From: CAZYQW01 sp964649825
Lineage (GTDB): Bacteria > Planctomycetota > B15-G4 > JADJEK01
Direction: 5' to 3'
DNA length: 64,000 nt
Assembly (NCBI GenBank): GCA_964649825.1
Contig: CAZYQW010000069.1
Coordinates: forward strand, 62,001-126,000
The stretch's first letter is position 1, and each line of letters opens with the position of its first letter. Shown piece after piece: positions 8,670 through 16,229 of this stretch. The translations under genes and the position numbers were made by a program. The notes beneath the pieces were generated by a model. It saw only the letters and a list, made by a program, of their open reading frames with translations. It was not told where the DNA came from and made no database searches.

Positions 8670-9440
8670 GTGCTCCTCCGCGACGACGCGGCGGAGGAGC
8701 TCGTCGTGGCGCCGCTCGTCGACCCCGGCCGTTACATCACGGCGCCGAGCAAGCCGAGCCATTTCCGCAAGCTCGGCCGCCGCCGCGCAGTCCACTCGTT
8801 CCTGGCCGACGTCGACGGCCGCACCGAACGGCTTTACCTGAAGCTCTACCGGATCCGCACCCCGAAGGACGTGCTCGAGGAGTTGCTGCGCGGCTGTCGC
8901 GCGATCCGCTCGCTCGAGGCCGGGTTGGAGGCGGAGCGCCGCGGGATCCGCGTGCCCGTCCACCTCGGCGCGTCGACGCCGAGCCGGTCGCGGTTGTGGC
9001 CGCGCGGCTCGACCCTGCTCATGCTCGGCCTCCCCCACCGCCACGACGTGCAGACGCGGCTGGCCGAGGAGCATCCGCCCGAGCGGTTCGGCCGAGCTCG
9101 TCGCGTGTTCCTTCGACGGATGGCGAGCTTCATCGGCGACGCGCACCGGCGCGGGCTCGTGCACACCGACCTCAAGCTCGGCAACGTCTTCGTCGTCGGC
9201 GCCGATCCGCCGGCGTTTGCGCTCATCGACCTCGATCGCGCGCACTTCGTCGCCCCATCCTCCCGGCGCGGGCTGGTCGCCCAAGCGTTCGACGTGCGCG
9301 GCCTCCTCCGTTCGATGCAAAAACGCGCGTCGCGGCGGGAACGGCGACTCGTTCTCGCCGGGTGGCTTCGTGGAAGACAGCTCGATCGTGCGGCCCGCCG
9401 GTGGTTCTTGCGGCTGCTCGGGGTCATCGGGGCGACCTGA
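8670..9440 (+). CDS. Lipopolysaccharide-kinase-like protein (Kdo/WaaP type)
   Basis: A 256-residue protein with the eukaryotic-type kinase core seen in Kdo/InaA/WaaP kinases: a lysine in LYLKLYRI, the catalytic loop GLVHTDLKLGN (D and N present), and a DFG-equivalent ALIDLDR. Such enzymes phosphorylate sugars of the LPS core, which fits the heptose genes at 28.8-30.0 kb, although the substrate is an inference. The frame is open back to the aldehyde dehydrogenase stop, and GTG at 8670 is the first plausible start. A GGAGG at about 8640 is too distant for it, so the true start may be slightly earlier. Confidence 0.7.
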   Translation: MLLRDDAAEELVVAPLVDPGRYITAPSKPSHFRKLGRRRAVHSFLADVDGRTERLYLKLYRIRTPKDVLEELLRGCRAIRSLEAGLEAERRGIRVPVHLGASTPSRSRLWPRGSTLLMLGLPHRHDVQTRLAEEHPPERFGRARRVFLRRMASFIGDAHRRGLVHTDLKLGNVFVVGADPPAFALIDLDRAHFVAPSSRRGLVAQAFDVRGLLRSMQKRASRRERRLVLAGWLRGRQLDRAARRWFLRLLGVIGAT

Positions 9441-9446
9441 GCGGCG

Positions 9447-9803
9447 GTGGCGCGCGCCCGGCGCTCGACGCCGCTGCGAGCTCTGCAACGCGGTACGACC
9501 GCAACCGGCCCCGAGCGGGCGGCCACCATCCTCCGCACCGCGCTGGACCTGTCGGGGAAGCCGATCGAGTTTCCCGGACGAAGCCACGCGATCGCCAACC
9601 TGGGGCTCGCGCTCCTGTCGACGACGCGGCACGACGAGGGTCTCGCCCTGCTCCACGAGGCCCAAGCCGGTTATCGTCGCGACGCCGACCTCGCCGGACT
9701 GGCGCAGTCGCGGCAGAACGAGATCGAGTACGCGCGGGCCGTCGACGATCGAGCGGAGCTCGCCAGGCTAGAAGAACGGCTCGCCGCGACGCTTGCCGAG
9801 TAG
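9447..9803 (+). CDS. Small TPR-like protein
   Basis: 118 residues starting at a GTG seven bases after the kinase-like gene, so probably cotranscribed with it. The middle reads as one or two tetratricopeptide-like helical pairs (AIANLGLALLSTTRHDEGLALLHEA, then a second related unit), which usually bind other proteins. No membrane segment or catalytic motif is present. The gene ends at a TAG 28 bases before the first copy of the 158-bp inverted-repeat element. It is short and its family is unrecognised, so coding status rests on the open frame and helix pattern only. Confidence 0.55.
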   Translation: MARARRSTPLRALQRGTTATGPERAATILRTALDLSGKPIEFPGRSHAIANLGLALLSTTRHDEGLALLHEAQAGYRRDADLAGLAQSRQNEIEYARAVDDRAELARLEERLAATLAE

Positions 9804-9835
9804 GGCCGCATTACGCGTACGCGAGCCTAGTCTAG

Positions 9836-9993
9836 CAGCCCGTGGTGAAAGTGCTTTCGAAGCGAGGCGAGGTCATCGCGACCGAGATCGAGGCGCAGGA
9901 CCGCAGGCGTACTGCCTGTACGTCGAGGATCCTGCAACGAACAGATCGGTCGCGAGGGCCCGCCGCAGCCGGAATGACTTTCACCACGGGCGG
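9836..9993. mobile_element. MITE-like element, copy 1 (158 bp)
   Basis: Non-coding element with 17-bp terminal inverted repeats: CAGCCCGTGGTGAAAGT at the left, and at the right ACTTTCACCACGGGCGG, its complement except for one base. It is flanked directly by CTAG on both sides (9832-9835 and 9994-9997), as a 4-bp target duplication would be. It matches copy 2 (30039-30196) at 154 of 158 positions. Inner arms TCGCGACC/GGTCGCGA, GCAGGA/TCCTGC and CAGGC/GCCTG nest inside the ends, so either strand can fold into one long hairpin. It fills the gap between convergent genes, and the right CTAG contributes the TAG stop of the DUF4340 gene. No transposase is present, so any movement would need one in trans. 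Confidence 0.8.
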
Positions 9994-11025
9994 CTAGTCG
10001 CCGCGGCCCCCGTCGCGCGACTTCGCGCCGCCGTCGACCATCTTCTCCGCGTCCTTCAGGAACTCGAACACGCGATACGACGCCACGCGATAGACGTCGT
10101 CCTGACCCGGGACGCGGAGCGTACGCACCTTGTCCTGCTCGTCGCCGATCTCGAAGACCCGCGTGTCCCCGCCCTCCAGGGTCGCGGTCACTCGTGCCAC
10201 CGGCGGATCGAGGCCGATGTCGACCAGGTTCGTGCCGATCGGAACGAAGCCGTCCGCACGCAGCTCGGCGATCGTGGCCGCGAGCGCGTTGCCCGCGTAA
10301 CGGCTCATCATGCCGACGACCGGCTGCACGACCTTCCAGTCATCCTGAGCGGTGGCGAGGAGGGCTCCTTCATTGCCCTTCTCCGTCGACTCGGTGAGCT
10401 GGCGCTCGATGCGGACCGTCTCGTCCTTCTTCACGATCTCGATCGAGCGGATCGCGGTCGCGTCGACCCGCAGCACCGTCTTGTCGCGCCACGCGCCGGG
10501 CTCGCCGCCGCCGCGATCGAAGGTGGTGCGGATGTTCGCGCGCAAGAGCATGACGTCGTCGGCGTCCTTCGGATAACGAACGTACACGCCGCGCCAGTCG
10601 GGCGTGGACCTGCCGAGGACGAACTCCGCCAGCACTTGCCCGGCGCCGTTCTTCGCGGTCACCTCGATCGCGTCGTCGCCAGCGACCCCGAACTCCTCGT
10701 GCTTGGCGCGATTCTCCGAGACGACGTTGCCAGGCTTCAAGTCCCCCAACGCTCGCAATGCGCCGTTGACGAGGGTCGCGTCCGCCGCCTTGTCCTGCTC
10801 GCTCGCCACGATGAACCCGTCGCCCCGCTGGTGGATCTCCGTGGTTCCCGACGACCGTACCAACGTCAGCGTCGCGACCTGCTCGGCCGCGTACGAAGGA
10901 AACAGCCGGCCACCGCTCACGGGTCGGCGCGGCACGAACGTATCGGCGCCGATGTAGCGTTCGGCGACGAGGAACAGGATCTGTGCCGCGAGGAGGACGG
11001 CGAGCACGACGTTGACGCGACTCAT
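9994..11025 (-). CDS. DUF4340 protein of a Gld-type ABC transport operon
   Basis: 343 residues. One N-terminal membrane helix (VVLAVLLAAQILFLVAERY) is followed by a large extracytoplasmic beta-rich region with the repeated small domain of the DUF4340 family (VATLTLVRSSGTTEIHQRGDGFIVA, ... DDWKVVQPV, ... VFEIGDEQD). Proteins of this type typically sit next to GldG-like genes; their role is unknown, but they probably act on the periplasmic side of the exporter. The stop TAG lies in the duplicated CTAG beside the 158-bp element, so insertion appears to have just spared or formed the gene end. The start overlaps the previous gene by four bases (ATGA), which indicates translational coupling. Confidence 0.85.
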   Translation of the reverse strand: MSRVNVVLAVLLAAQILFLVAERYIGADTFVPRRPVSGGRLFPSYAAEQVATLTLVRSSGTTEIHQRGDGFIVASEQDKAADATLVNGALRALGDLKPGNVVSENRAKHEEFGVAGDDAIEVTAKNGAGQVLAEFVLGRSTPDWRGVYVRYPKDADDVMLLRANIRTTFDRGGGEPGAWRDKTVLRVDATAIRSIEIVKKDETVRIERQLTESTEKGNEGALLATAQDDWKVVQPVVGMMSRYAGNALAATIAELRADGFVPIGTNLVDIGLDPPVARVTATLEGGDTRVFEIGDEQDKVRTLRVPGQDDVYRVASYRVFEFLKDAEKMVDGGAKSRDGGRGD

Positions 11026-12830
11026 GACGGGACTCCAGCGCTTCGCCCGCGCCGCACGACGAACGTGACGATGCCGCCCACCAGGACCAGCAGCGGCATG
11101 CCGAGCATCCCCCCGTACTTGATCGCCGCCTTCGTTCCCGGCGTCAGATCGGCCCGGATCGACGGCGCGGCGAGGGAACGATTGCGGATCTCGCTCAGCG
11201 AGCTCCCCGTCGTCATGCGGTCGATCAACGTCCAGATCAACGGCAGGTTGCCGGGCAGTCCGGCGTTGTTTCCCTGGATGAAACGGCTGCTGCCAATGAC
11301 GACGATCGTCGTCTCCGGCGACTTCTCGCGGATGAACTGCGCGCCGACCGATCCGGGCTCCTGGGCGCTGGCGAGCCCGCCGCCCGGGGTGTCCTCACCA
11401 CCGTCGTCGCCGCCGCCGTCGCCGTCCTCGTCGCCCGCGCCGTCCGGCGGATCGTCGTCGGACCCAGGTGGCTCGTCATCGCCGCCGCCTTCCGGATCCT
11501 CCTCGAGCAGGCCCGCCTTCTCGAAGTCGCCGATCGTCGGGCCGCGGTACGACGTCTCGACCCCCTCGGGGATCGCGCGATTCGAGAAGTAGGACGTGAA
11601 CTCCCCGACGAGCGTCGCCATGACGTCGAACTGGCGGTACGCGTCGACGGCCGTCGGCGGTTCCATCCCGGTGCGCACGTCGAAGAACCCTTCCTGGATC
11701 CACGCGGCCGGCGTCGTCTGCGCGAGCACGACCCCGTGGACGCCCTCGGGCGGGTTCAGCTCGATCGAGGACGAGAACGGCAGGTAGAACGCGTCGAGGC
11801 CGCTCATCAACGCCGACTCGGGGTCGAAGTACCGCGGCTGGACGTGCGGAACGAAGTAGCTCGGCGGTTGACCGTACTGCGCCAGGCACTGCCGATCGAA
11901 CAGCATGTTCCGTTGGATCGTGAAGCCGTAGTGCGCGAACAGTGCGTCGGGCATCTTCGTGCGCGCCGCGAAGCCGACCTGACGGTTCTGGCTCGTCCCC
12001 TCGGCCATGACGATCAACTTGCCGCCGCTCATCAGGTGCTGGTCGAGGTAGAACTGCGACGCAGGCGGCATCCCGTCGACGTTGTGAACGACGAGGAGGT
12101 CGATATGGCTCGGCACCTCTCGATCGAGCGGCACCTTCTCGACGTCGAACTGCTTGGAGAGCGCTTCCTTCAGCGGCCGGCAGTTTCCGTCGATGGCGTT
12201 CTCGTCCTGGCCCGGGTTCATCTGGCGGAATTGCGGCGGCAGGTCAGGTGCGACCTCGTGGATCGTATTGAAGCCGATCGTGATCGCTTCGCGCTGGGTC
12301 AGCCGCGAGATCGCGAGCGCGAGCTGGTACTCGAGCGGCTCGATCGGGAACGCTTGCGGGATCACCTCGTCCGGGCGTCCCCCGTACGAAAGGACGATCC
12401 CCAGGTAGGCGTTGAAGCTGACCGTCGACTGCTCCATCATCCCAAGCAACGGAACCTCGGGCACGCCCGCCGTCCGCGCGTCGGCTGCGACTTCGGGATC
12501 GTCGCCAGGGTCGAGGTAGTCGACCTGCAGGCGGCCACGGCCGAGCGTCGCGAACTCGCCGAGCAGGTCCTTGATCTCGCGCGGGATGTTCGCGTACCGC
12601 GGCTGATCGCGGAACTGCTTCTCGGACAAGAAGACGCGCATCGTCACGAGGTCGTCGAGGCCGGCGAGCAGCCCGGCCGTCGCGGGATGGAGCGTGTAGC
12701 TCCCGTCCCGTGTCAGGTCGAACCGCTCGAACCGTCCGAGTGCGATCCAGTTGAGGATGAACAGGTTCGCCGCCACCAGCACGATGCTGAGCGCGAAGGA
12801 ACGTCGTCGTTGTCTCGGTGTCGGCGCCAT
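11022..12830 (-). CDS. GldG-like ABC-transporter accessory protein
   Basis: 602 residues with one N-terminal and one C-terminal membrane helix (about 12-32 and 570-590), and between them a large periplasmic part of the GldG / ABC-type uncharacterised family (FDLTRDGSYTLHPAT, LLVVHNVDGMPPASQFYLDQ, FLSEKQFRD). GldG partners the permease and ATPase of gliding-type transporters, and in other bacteria of exporters with unknown cargo. A striking feature is an Asp/Glu/Gly-rich insert (about 450-505, for example DDPPDGAGDEDGDGGGDDGG) before the last domain; this is low complexity and could bind calcium, though that is a guess. It is nine bases from the permease gene and overlaps the DUF4340 gene. Confidence 0.85.
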   Translation of the reverse strand: MAPTPRQRRRSFALSIVLVAANLFILNWIALGRFERFDLTRDGSYTLHPATAGLLAGLDDLVTMRVFLSEKQFRDQPRYANIPREIKDLLGEFATLGRGRLQVDYLDPGDDPEVAADARTAGVPEVPLLGMMEQSTVSFNAYLGIVLSYGGRPDEVIPQAFPIEPLEYQLALAISRLTQREAITIGFNTIHEVAPDLPPQFRQMNPGQDENAIDGNCRPLKEALSKQFDVEKVPLDREVPSHIDLLVVHNVDGMPPASQFYLDQHLMSGGKLIVMAEGTSQNRQVGFAARTKMPDALFAHYGFTIQRNMLFDRQCLAQYGQPPSYFVPHVQPRYFDPESALMSGLDAFYLPFSSSIELNPPEGVHGVVLAQTTPAAWIQEGFFDVRTGMEPPTAVDAYRQFDVMATLVGEFTSYFSNRAIPEGVETSYRGPTIGDFEKAGLLEEDPEGGGDDEPPGSDDDPPDGAGDEDGDGGGDDGGEDTPGGGLASAQEPGSVGAQFIREKSPETTIVVIGSSRFIQGNNAGLPGNLPLIWTLIDRMTTGSSLSEIRNRSLAAPSIRADLTPGTKAAIKYGGMLGMPLLVLVGGIVTFVVRRGRSAGVPS

Positions 12831-12839
12831 GACGAATCC

Positions 12840-13562
12840 TCACGCGCGACGCCGCACTGCGGCGACGTTCAGCAGCAGGAAGAAGAGCAAGAGCGACAAG
12901 TAATAGAGGACGTCGCGCGTGTCGATCACGCCCCGTTGGACGTTGGCGAAGTGCGAGCTGAGCGACAGGTTCCGCATCAGCTCGCCGAGGCTCCGCGGGA
13001 AGATTCCGGCGACGGGGTCGAGACCGAGGATCATGAGGAAGAGACAGATCGCGAGGCCGACGATGAACGCGATGATCTGGCTCTCGGTGGTCGCCGACGC
13101 GAAGACGCAGATCGCGACGTAGGTCGCGCCGAGGAGGAGCGCGCCGAAGTAGGCGCCGATGATCGGGCCGGAGTCGATGCTCCCGGCCGCGGTGAAGGCG
13201 ACGAGCACGGGCAGCGGGAAGGTCAGCGCGAGCGCGACGGCGATCAGACCGAGCGCCGCGAGGAACTTGCCGAGGACGATCGCGTGGTCCGTCATCGGCA
13301 TCGTGAGCAGCGTCTCGATCGTGCCCATCTTGCGCTCCTCGGCCCACGTCTTCATGCAGACGGCCGGCGCGAAGAAGAGGAACACCCACGGCAGCAGGTC
13401 GAAGAACGGACGCAGGCTCGCCTCGCCCTGGCTGAAGTACCCGGGCACGAAGAAGAAGAACAGCCCCGTGATCAGCAGGAAGAAGAACAGGAAGATCGAT
13501 GCGACCGGCGTCTTGAAGTACGTGCGGAACTCCTTCGCCGCCACCGTCAACGCGTGGCTCAT
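12840..13562 (-). CDS. ABC-2 type permease (GldF-like)
   Basis: 240 residues with six hydrophobic stretches (first SIFLFFFLLITGLFFFFVPG, last YYLSLLLFFLLLNVAAVRR), the arrangement of ABC-2 permeases. The short segment CMKTWAEERKMGTIETLLTMP matches the signature that couples to the ATPase in this family (EE-x3-GT-E-LL). It would form the membrane channel with the ATPase encoded immediately upstream, whose stop it overlaps by four bases. With the GldG-like and DUF4340 proteins it forms a four-part exporter. The cargo is unknown. Confidence 0.88.
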   Translation of the reverse strand: MSHALTVAAKEFRTYFKTPVASIFLFFFLLITGLFFFFVPGYFSQGEASLRPFFDLLPWVFLFFAPAVCMKTWAEERKMGTIETLLTMPMTDHAIVLGKFLAALGLIAVALALTFPLPVLVAFTAAGSIDSGPIIGAYFGALLLGATYVAICVFASATTESQIIAFIVGLAICLFLMILGLDPVAGIFPRSLGELMRNLSLSSHFANVQRGVIDTRDVLYYLSLLLFFLLLNVAAVRRRA

Positions 13563-14509
13563 GCGTCGCCTCCTCCGGCACCGGTCAGCCGCGTGAAGAC
13601 GTCCTCGAGCGATTCGCGCTCGGGTCGGAGCTCACGCAGCACCCACGCCTCGCGCACGGCGGCGTTGAACAGCTCCTCGCCGAGTTCGTCGCCGCGGCCG
13701 CGCACCTGCATGCTGACGAGCCCGGACCGCTCGAGCGCGACCGCGACGTCGCTCACGCCCGCCACGCGCTTCAGGATCGCCTTCGCCGCATCGCCTGTCG
13801 TTCCCTTGATCACGAGGTGGAACCGCAAGCCCTCCGTGCGCGACGCCTCGTTCACGAGGTTTTCTGGTCGATCGTCGGCTACGATCCGCCCCTCGTTGAT
13901 GATCAACGCCCGCGTGCAGGTGGCCTGGACCTCGGGGAGGATGTGGGTGGAGAGGATGATGGTCTTCGTCTCTCCGATCGAGCGGATGAGGTTGCGGATC
14001 TCCTTGATCTGGTTCGGGTCGAGGCCCGTCGTCGGCTCGTCGAGGATCAGGAAGTCGGGGTCGTGGATCAGGGTCTGCGCGAGGCCGACGCGCTGCCGGT
14101 AGCCTTTCGAGAGCTGCCCGATGTCCTTCTTGACGACCCTCTCGAGCCCGCACGCGCCGATCATCTCGTCGACGCGCGCGCGCCGCCGGCCGGCCGGCAT
14201 GCCGCGGATCTTCGCCGTGTAATGAAGCGACTCGACCACGCCCATCTCCTCGTAGAGCGGAGCGGACTCCGGCAGGTAGCCGAGCCGCCGGCGGGCCTCG
14301 ATCGGCTCGGCGAGCGCATCGAAGCCCGCGATCTCGATCGAGCCCGAGTCGGGATCGAGGTAGGTCGTGAGCATCCGCATGGTGGTCGACTTCCCGGCTC
14401 CGTTCGGGCCGAGGAAGCCGACGACCTGCCCTTCTTCGACCTCGAACGAGACGTCGTTCACGGCGACGGTGGAGCCAAACGTCTTGATCAGGTTCGTCAC
14501 GCGAATCAT
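13559..14509 (-). CDS. ABC transporter ATP-binding protein
   Basis: 316 residues with Walker A GPNGAGKST, signature LSKGYRQRVGLAQ, Walker B FLILDEPTTGLDP and the switch histidine in STHILPEV. The C-terminal 80 residues carry a ferredoxin-like regulatory domain (FHLVIKGTTGDAAKAILKRV) common in ABC-2 exporter ATPases. It is first in the operon ATPase-permease-GldG-DUF4340, and the first two genes overlap by ATGA. A promoter-like TTGACC-N17-TATGTC lies about 130 bases upstream (14640-14668). Confidence 0.92.
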   Translation of the reverse strand: MIRVTNLIKTFGSTVAVNDVSFEVEEGQVVGFLGPNGAGKSTTMRMLTTYLDPDSGSIEIAGFDALAEPIEARRRLGYLPESAPLYEEMGVVESLHYTAKIRGMPAGRRRARVDEMIGACGLERVVKKDIGQLSKGYRQRVGLAQTLIHDPDFLILDEPTTGLDPNQIKEIRNLIRSIGETKTIILSTHILPEVQATCTRALIINEGRIVADDRPENLVNEASRTEGLRFHLVIKGTTGDAAKAILKRVAGVSDVAVALERSGLVSMQVRGRGDELGEELFNAAVREAWVLRELRPERESLEDVFTRLTGAGGGDA

Positions 14510-14639
14510 CGCGTCGAACTCCCGTCAGGTTGGGGTGGGGTCCATCGAGGAATCGTCCCGCGTGCGACTTCGCTCGACCCCGCAAACGGCAGGGTCCGTT
14601 CGTGCCGGATCCGATCGGCGGCCGCGCGCAAAGGTTGCT

Positions 14640-14668
14640 GACATAGGCGACCGGAACACGCGGGTCAA
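14640..14668 (-). promoter_or_regulatory. Putative sigma-70-like promoter of the ABC operon; intergenic 14510-14836
   Basis: On the minus strand TTGACC (complement at 14663-14668) and TATGTC (14640-14645) are 17 bases apart, upstream of the ABC ATPase. The -35 match is good and the -10 match is only three of six. The rest of the 327-base divergent gap holds no other signal I can support; the plus-strand oxidoreductase must also use it. Confidence 0.35.
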
Positions 14669-14836
14669 GGAGTTCTCGCTCGAGTGATCGAGGCGCGTCG
14701 CGCATGGAACGACGTCGAACGTGTAGTGCGGCGGCTTGTGCCGGTCACCGGAACGGAGGGCGACGCGCTCGAGACAGAGACTTATTTGTTGCGCGCCGGC
14801 CCCGACGTCCGCGGGCGGGAGACTACGGTAGCCGAC

Positions 14837-15874
14837 ATGGACCGCGACCTCGGATTCGTGCTGGCCGGAACGGGACACATCGCGCCGCGTCACGCGCACG
14901 CGATCGAGGCCGCGCCGGGCTGCCGGCTCGTGGGCGTGCTCTCGCGCGACCGCTCTCGCGCCGAGGCGCTGGCCGCACGGTTCGGTGCCGTCGCGTTCGA
15001 CGATCCCCGTGAGGCGCTGGCTCGCGACGACGTCGACGCGATCGCGGTCTGTACCGAGCACGACCGTCACGTTCCCCTCCTTCACGCTGCCGCCGAACAC
15101 GGAGTCCACGCCGTCGTCGACAAGCCGCTCGCGCTCGACGTCGGTGCGGGCATCGAGGCGATCGCTCGCTGCGACGCCGCCGGCTCGCGCGTCGCCTGCG
15201 TCTTCCAGCGTCGACTCCTCCCCGCCGTCGTCGAGGTCAAGCGCGACGTCGACGCGGGCGTCCTCGGTGCCGCCCACGGCGGCGAGATCTCCCTCGTCTG
15301 GCGCCGCGACGCGAAGTACTTCGCAGCGGCGCCGTGGCGATCCGACCCGTCTCGCGCGGGGGGCGGCGTCCTCATGATGCAAGCGATCCACTACGTCGAT
15401 CTGGCGCGTCATTTGTTCGGCGAGGCGCGAGCGGTGGTGACGCTGACCGCGAACGTGAAGCGACACTCGCCGCTCGAGGACACCGCGGCCGCGGCGATCC
15501 GCTTCGCGAGCGGCGCGCTCGTCGTCGTCTCCGCGACCACCGCCGCCGCAGCGAAGCTGCCGCCCCGGGTCGCGCTCCACTTCGAGCTCGGCTCGGTCGT
15601 GCTGGAGGGGGACGATGTTGCCGTGCGCACCGGCCCCGCCGCGGCGGCGAGGCCCCGGCCGCGGGCCCGGTGGATCGATCGTCTCCACATCGCCCGGAGG
15701 CGGTCACCGGCCCCGGCGGAGTTCGTTGCCGTGTATCGGGACTTCGCGGAAGCGATCCGGGACGGCCGCCCGCCGATCGCCGCGGGGCGCGACGCGCTCC
15801 GCTCCGTTTCGTTGGTCCACGCCCTCTACGAATCCGCGCTTCGCGGCGGTCAGATCCAGGTTTACGACAGATGA
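14837..15874 (+). CDS. Gfo/Idh/MocA family oxidoreductase
   Basis: 345 residues from the ATG at 14837, chosen because the Rossmann motif (FVLAGTGHIAPRHAHAI) then starts near residue 7, as in the family. DP-x-EAL-like and EKP-equivalent motifs are visible (VDKPLALDVG, lysine of the dehydrogenase Lys-Pro), and the second domain has GGGVLMMQAIHYVDLARHLFG with the HxxD pattern (H203-D206). These enzymes oxidise or reduce sugar-type substrates, often nucleotide sugars or inositol. It may serve the polysaccharide pathways of this window, but its substrate cannot be told. Its frame is open upstream to 14684, with no supporting site there. Confidence 0.85.
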   Translation: MDRDLGFVLAGTGHIAPRHAHAIEAAPGCRLVGVLSRDRSRAEALAARFGAVAFDDPREALARDDVDAIAVCTEHDRHVPLLHAAAEHGVHAVVDKPLALDVGAGIEAIARCDAAGSRVACVFQRRLLPAVVEVKRDVDAGVLGAAHGGEISLVWRRDAKYFAAAPWRSDPSRAGGGVLMMQAIHYVDLARHLFGEARAVVTLTANVKRHSPLEDTAAAAIRFASGALVVVSATTAAAAKLPPRVALHFELGSVVLEGDDVAVRTGPAAAARPRPRARWIDRLHIARRRSPAPAEFVAVYRDFAEAIRDGRPPIAAGRDALRSVSLVHALYESALRGGQIQVYDR

Positions 15875-15925
15875 AGGGCCTGGGAAGGAATCCCGGAGAT
15901 TGCGACGAAACTTGCGGAATGCGAG

Positions 15926-16168
15926 GAACCTGTTCGGTTCCGGCTGCGTCTGACGCGGTGGCTGGTGAAAGACGCTCCGGCCTTCGGGCCGAAAGATGGG
16001 TTCCAGTAAGAGCGTCCGGATCCGAACAGAGCCGCCAAGGTTAATCCGACATGGAACGTAAAACCTGACCCTTCCCCTCATTCCCCAACATCTCCTATCC
16101 ACGGGTCAGGATTCCTTGGTTCCTTCTCGCACGACGGCCGCCCGGCAGCGGCCGTCGTTCTTTTTTTC
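15926..16168 (+). ncRNA. Candidate structured small RNA
   Basis: The 355-base gap 15875-16229 has no convincing gene, but it is full of complementary arms and ends in a strong terminator. CTGTTCGGTTCCGG (15930-15943) pairs with CCGGATCCGAACAG (16016-16029) with one mismatch. Inside it GACGCTC (15971-15977) pairs with GAGCGTC (16010-16016), and inside that CGGCC-TTCG-GGCCG (15978-15991) forms a classic UUCG hairpin. Next, CCTGACCC (16064-16071) pairs with GGGTCAGG (16103-16110) around a 31-base, C/U-rich single-stranded loop. The hairpin and T run at 16131-16167 then end it. The C-rich loop could bind Shine-Dalgarno sequences. I recognise no known RNA family. It could also be a 3' UTR of the oxidoreductase gene. 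Confidence 0.45.
16131..16167 (+). terminator. Rho-independent terminator
   Basis: ACGACGGCCGC (16131-16141) and GCGGCCGTCGT (16148-16158) form a perfect 11-bp stem with a 6-base loop, followed by TC and seven T. It is the strongest intrinsic terminator I find in the window. It ends plus-strand transcription 62 bases before the DUF547 gene and serves either the oxidoreductase gene or the candidate RNA in between. Confidence 0.9.
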
Positions 16169-16203
16169 CCGGATGCTCGCCTGAAACTCCGCCGCCGACC
16201 GCG

Positions 16204-16229
16204 CATCGAAGACCGGCATCGAAGACCGG
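16204..16229 (+). repeat. Perfect 13-bp tandem duplication at a start codon
   Basis: CATCGAAGACCGG occurs twice without a gap (16204-16216, 16217-16229) and is immediately followed by the ATG of the DUF547 gene at 16230. No normal Shine-Dalgarno sequence is seen; GAAGA in the second unit may serve. The duplication places the start directly after the repeat. Confidence 0.75.

Noticed and set aside
9836..9993. A coding region for a small transposase in the 158-bp element
   Set aside because: The element is too short and has no supported open frame; the long frame running through it on the plus strand (9793-11592) is the antisense of the DUF4340 and GldG genes.
11736..14102. A 788-codon open frame on the plus strand across the ABC operon
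   Set aside because: It is the antisense shadow of the GldG, permease and ATPase genes in high-GC DNA; it is Arg/Glu/His-rich with no domain, while the minus-strand proteins match known families.
15875..16229. 6S RNA, tmRNA, SRP RNA, RNase P RNA or cobalamin riboswitch
   Set aside because: None of their conserved sequence blocks was recognisable; the stretch is listed only as a candidate RNA.
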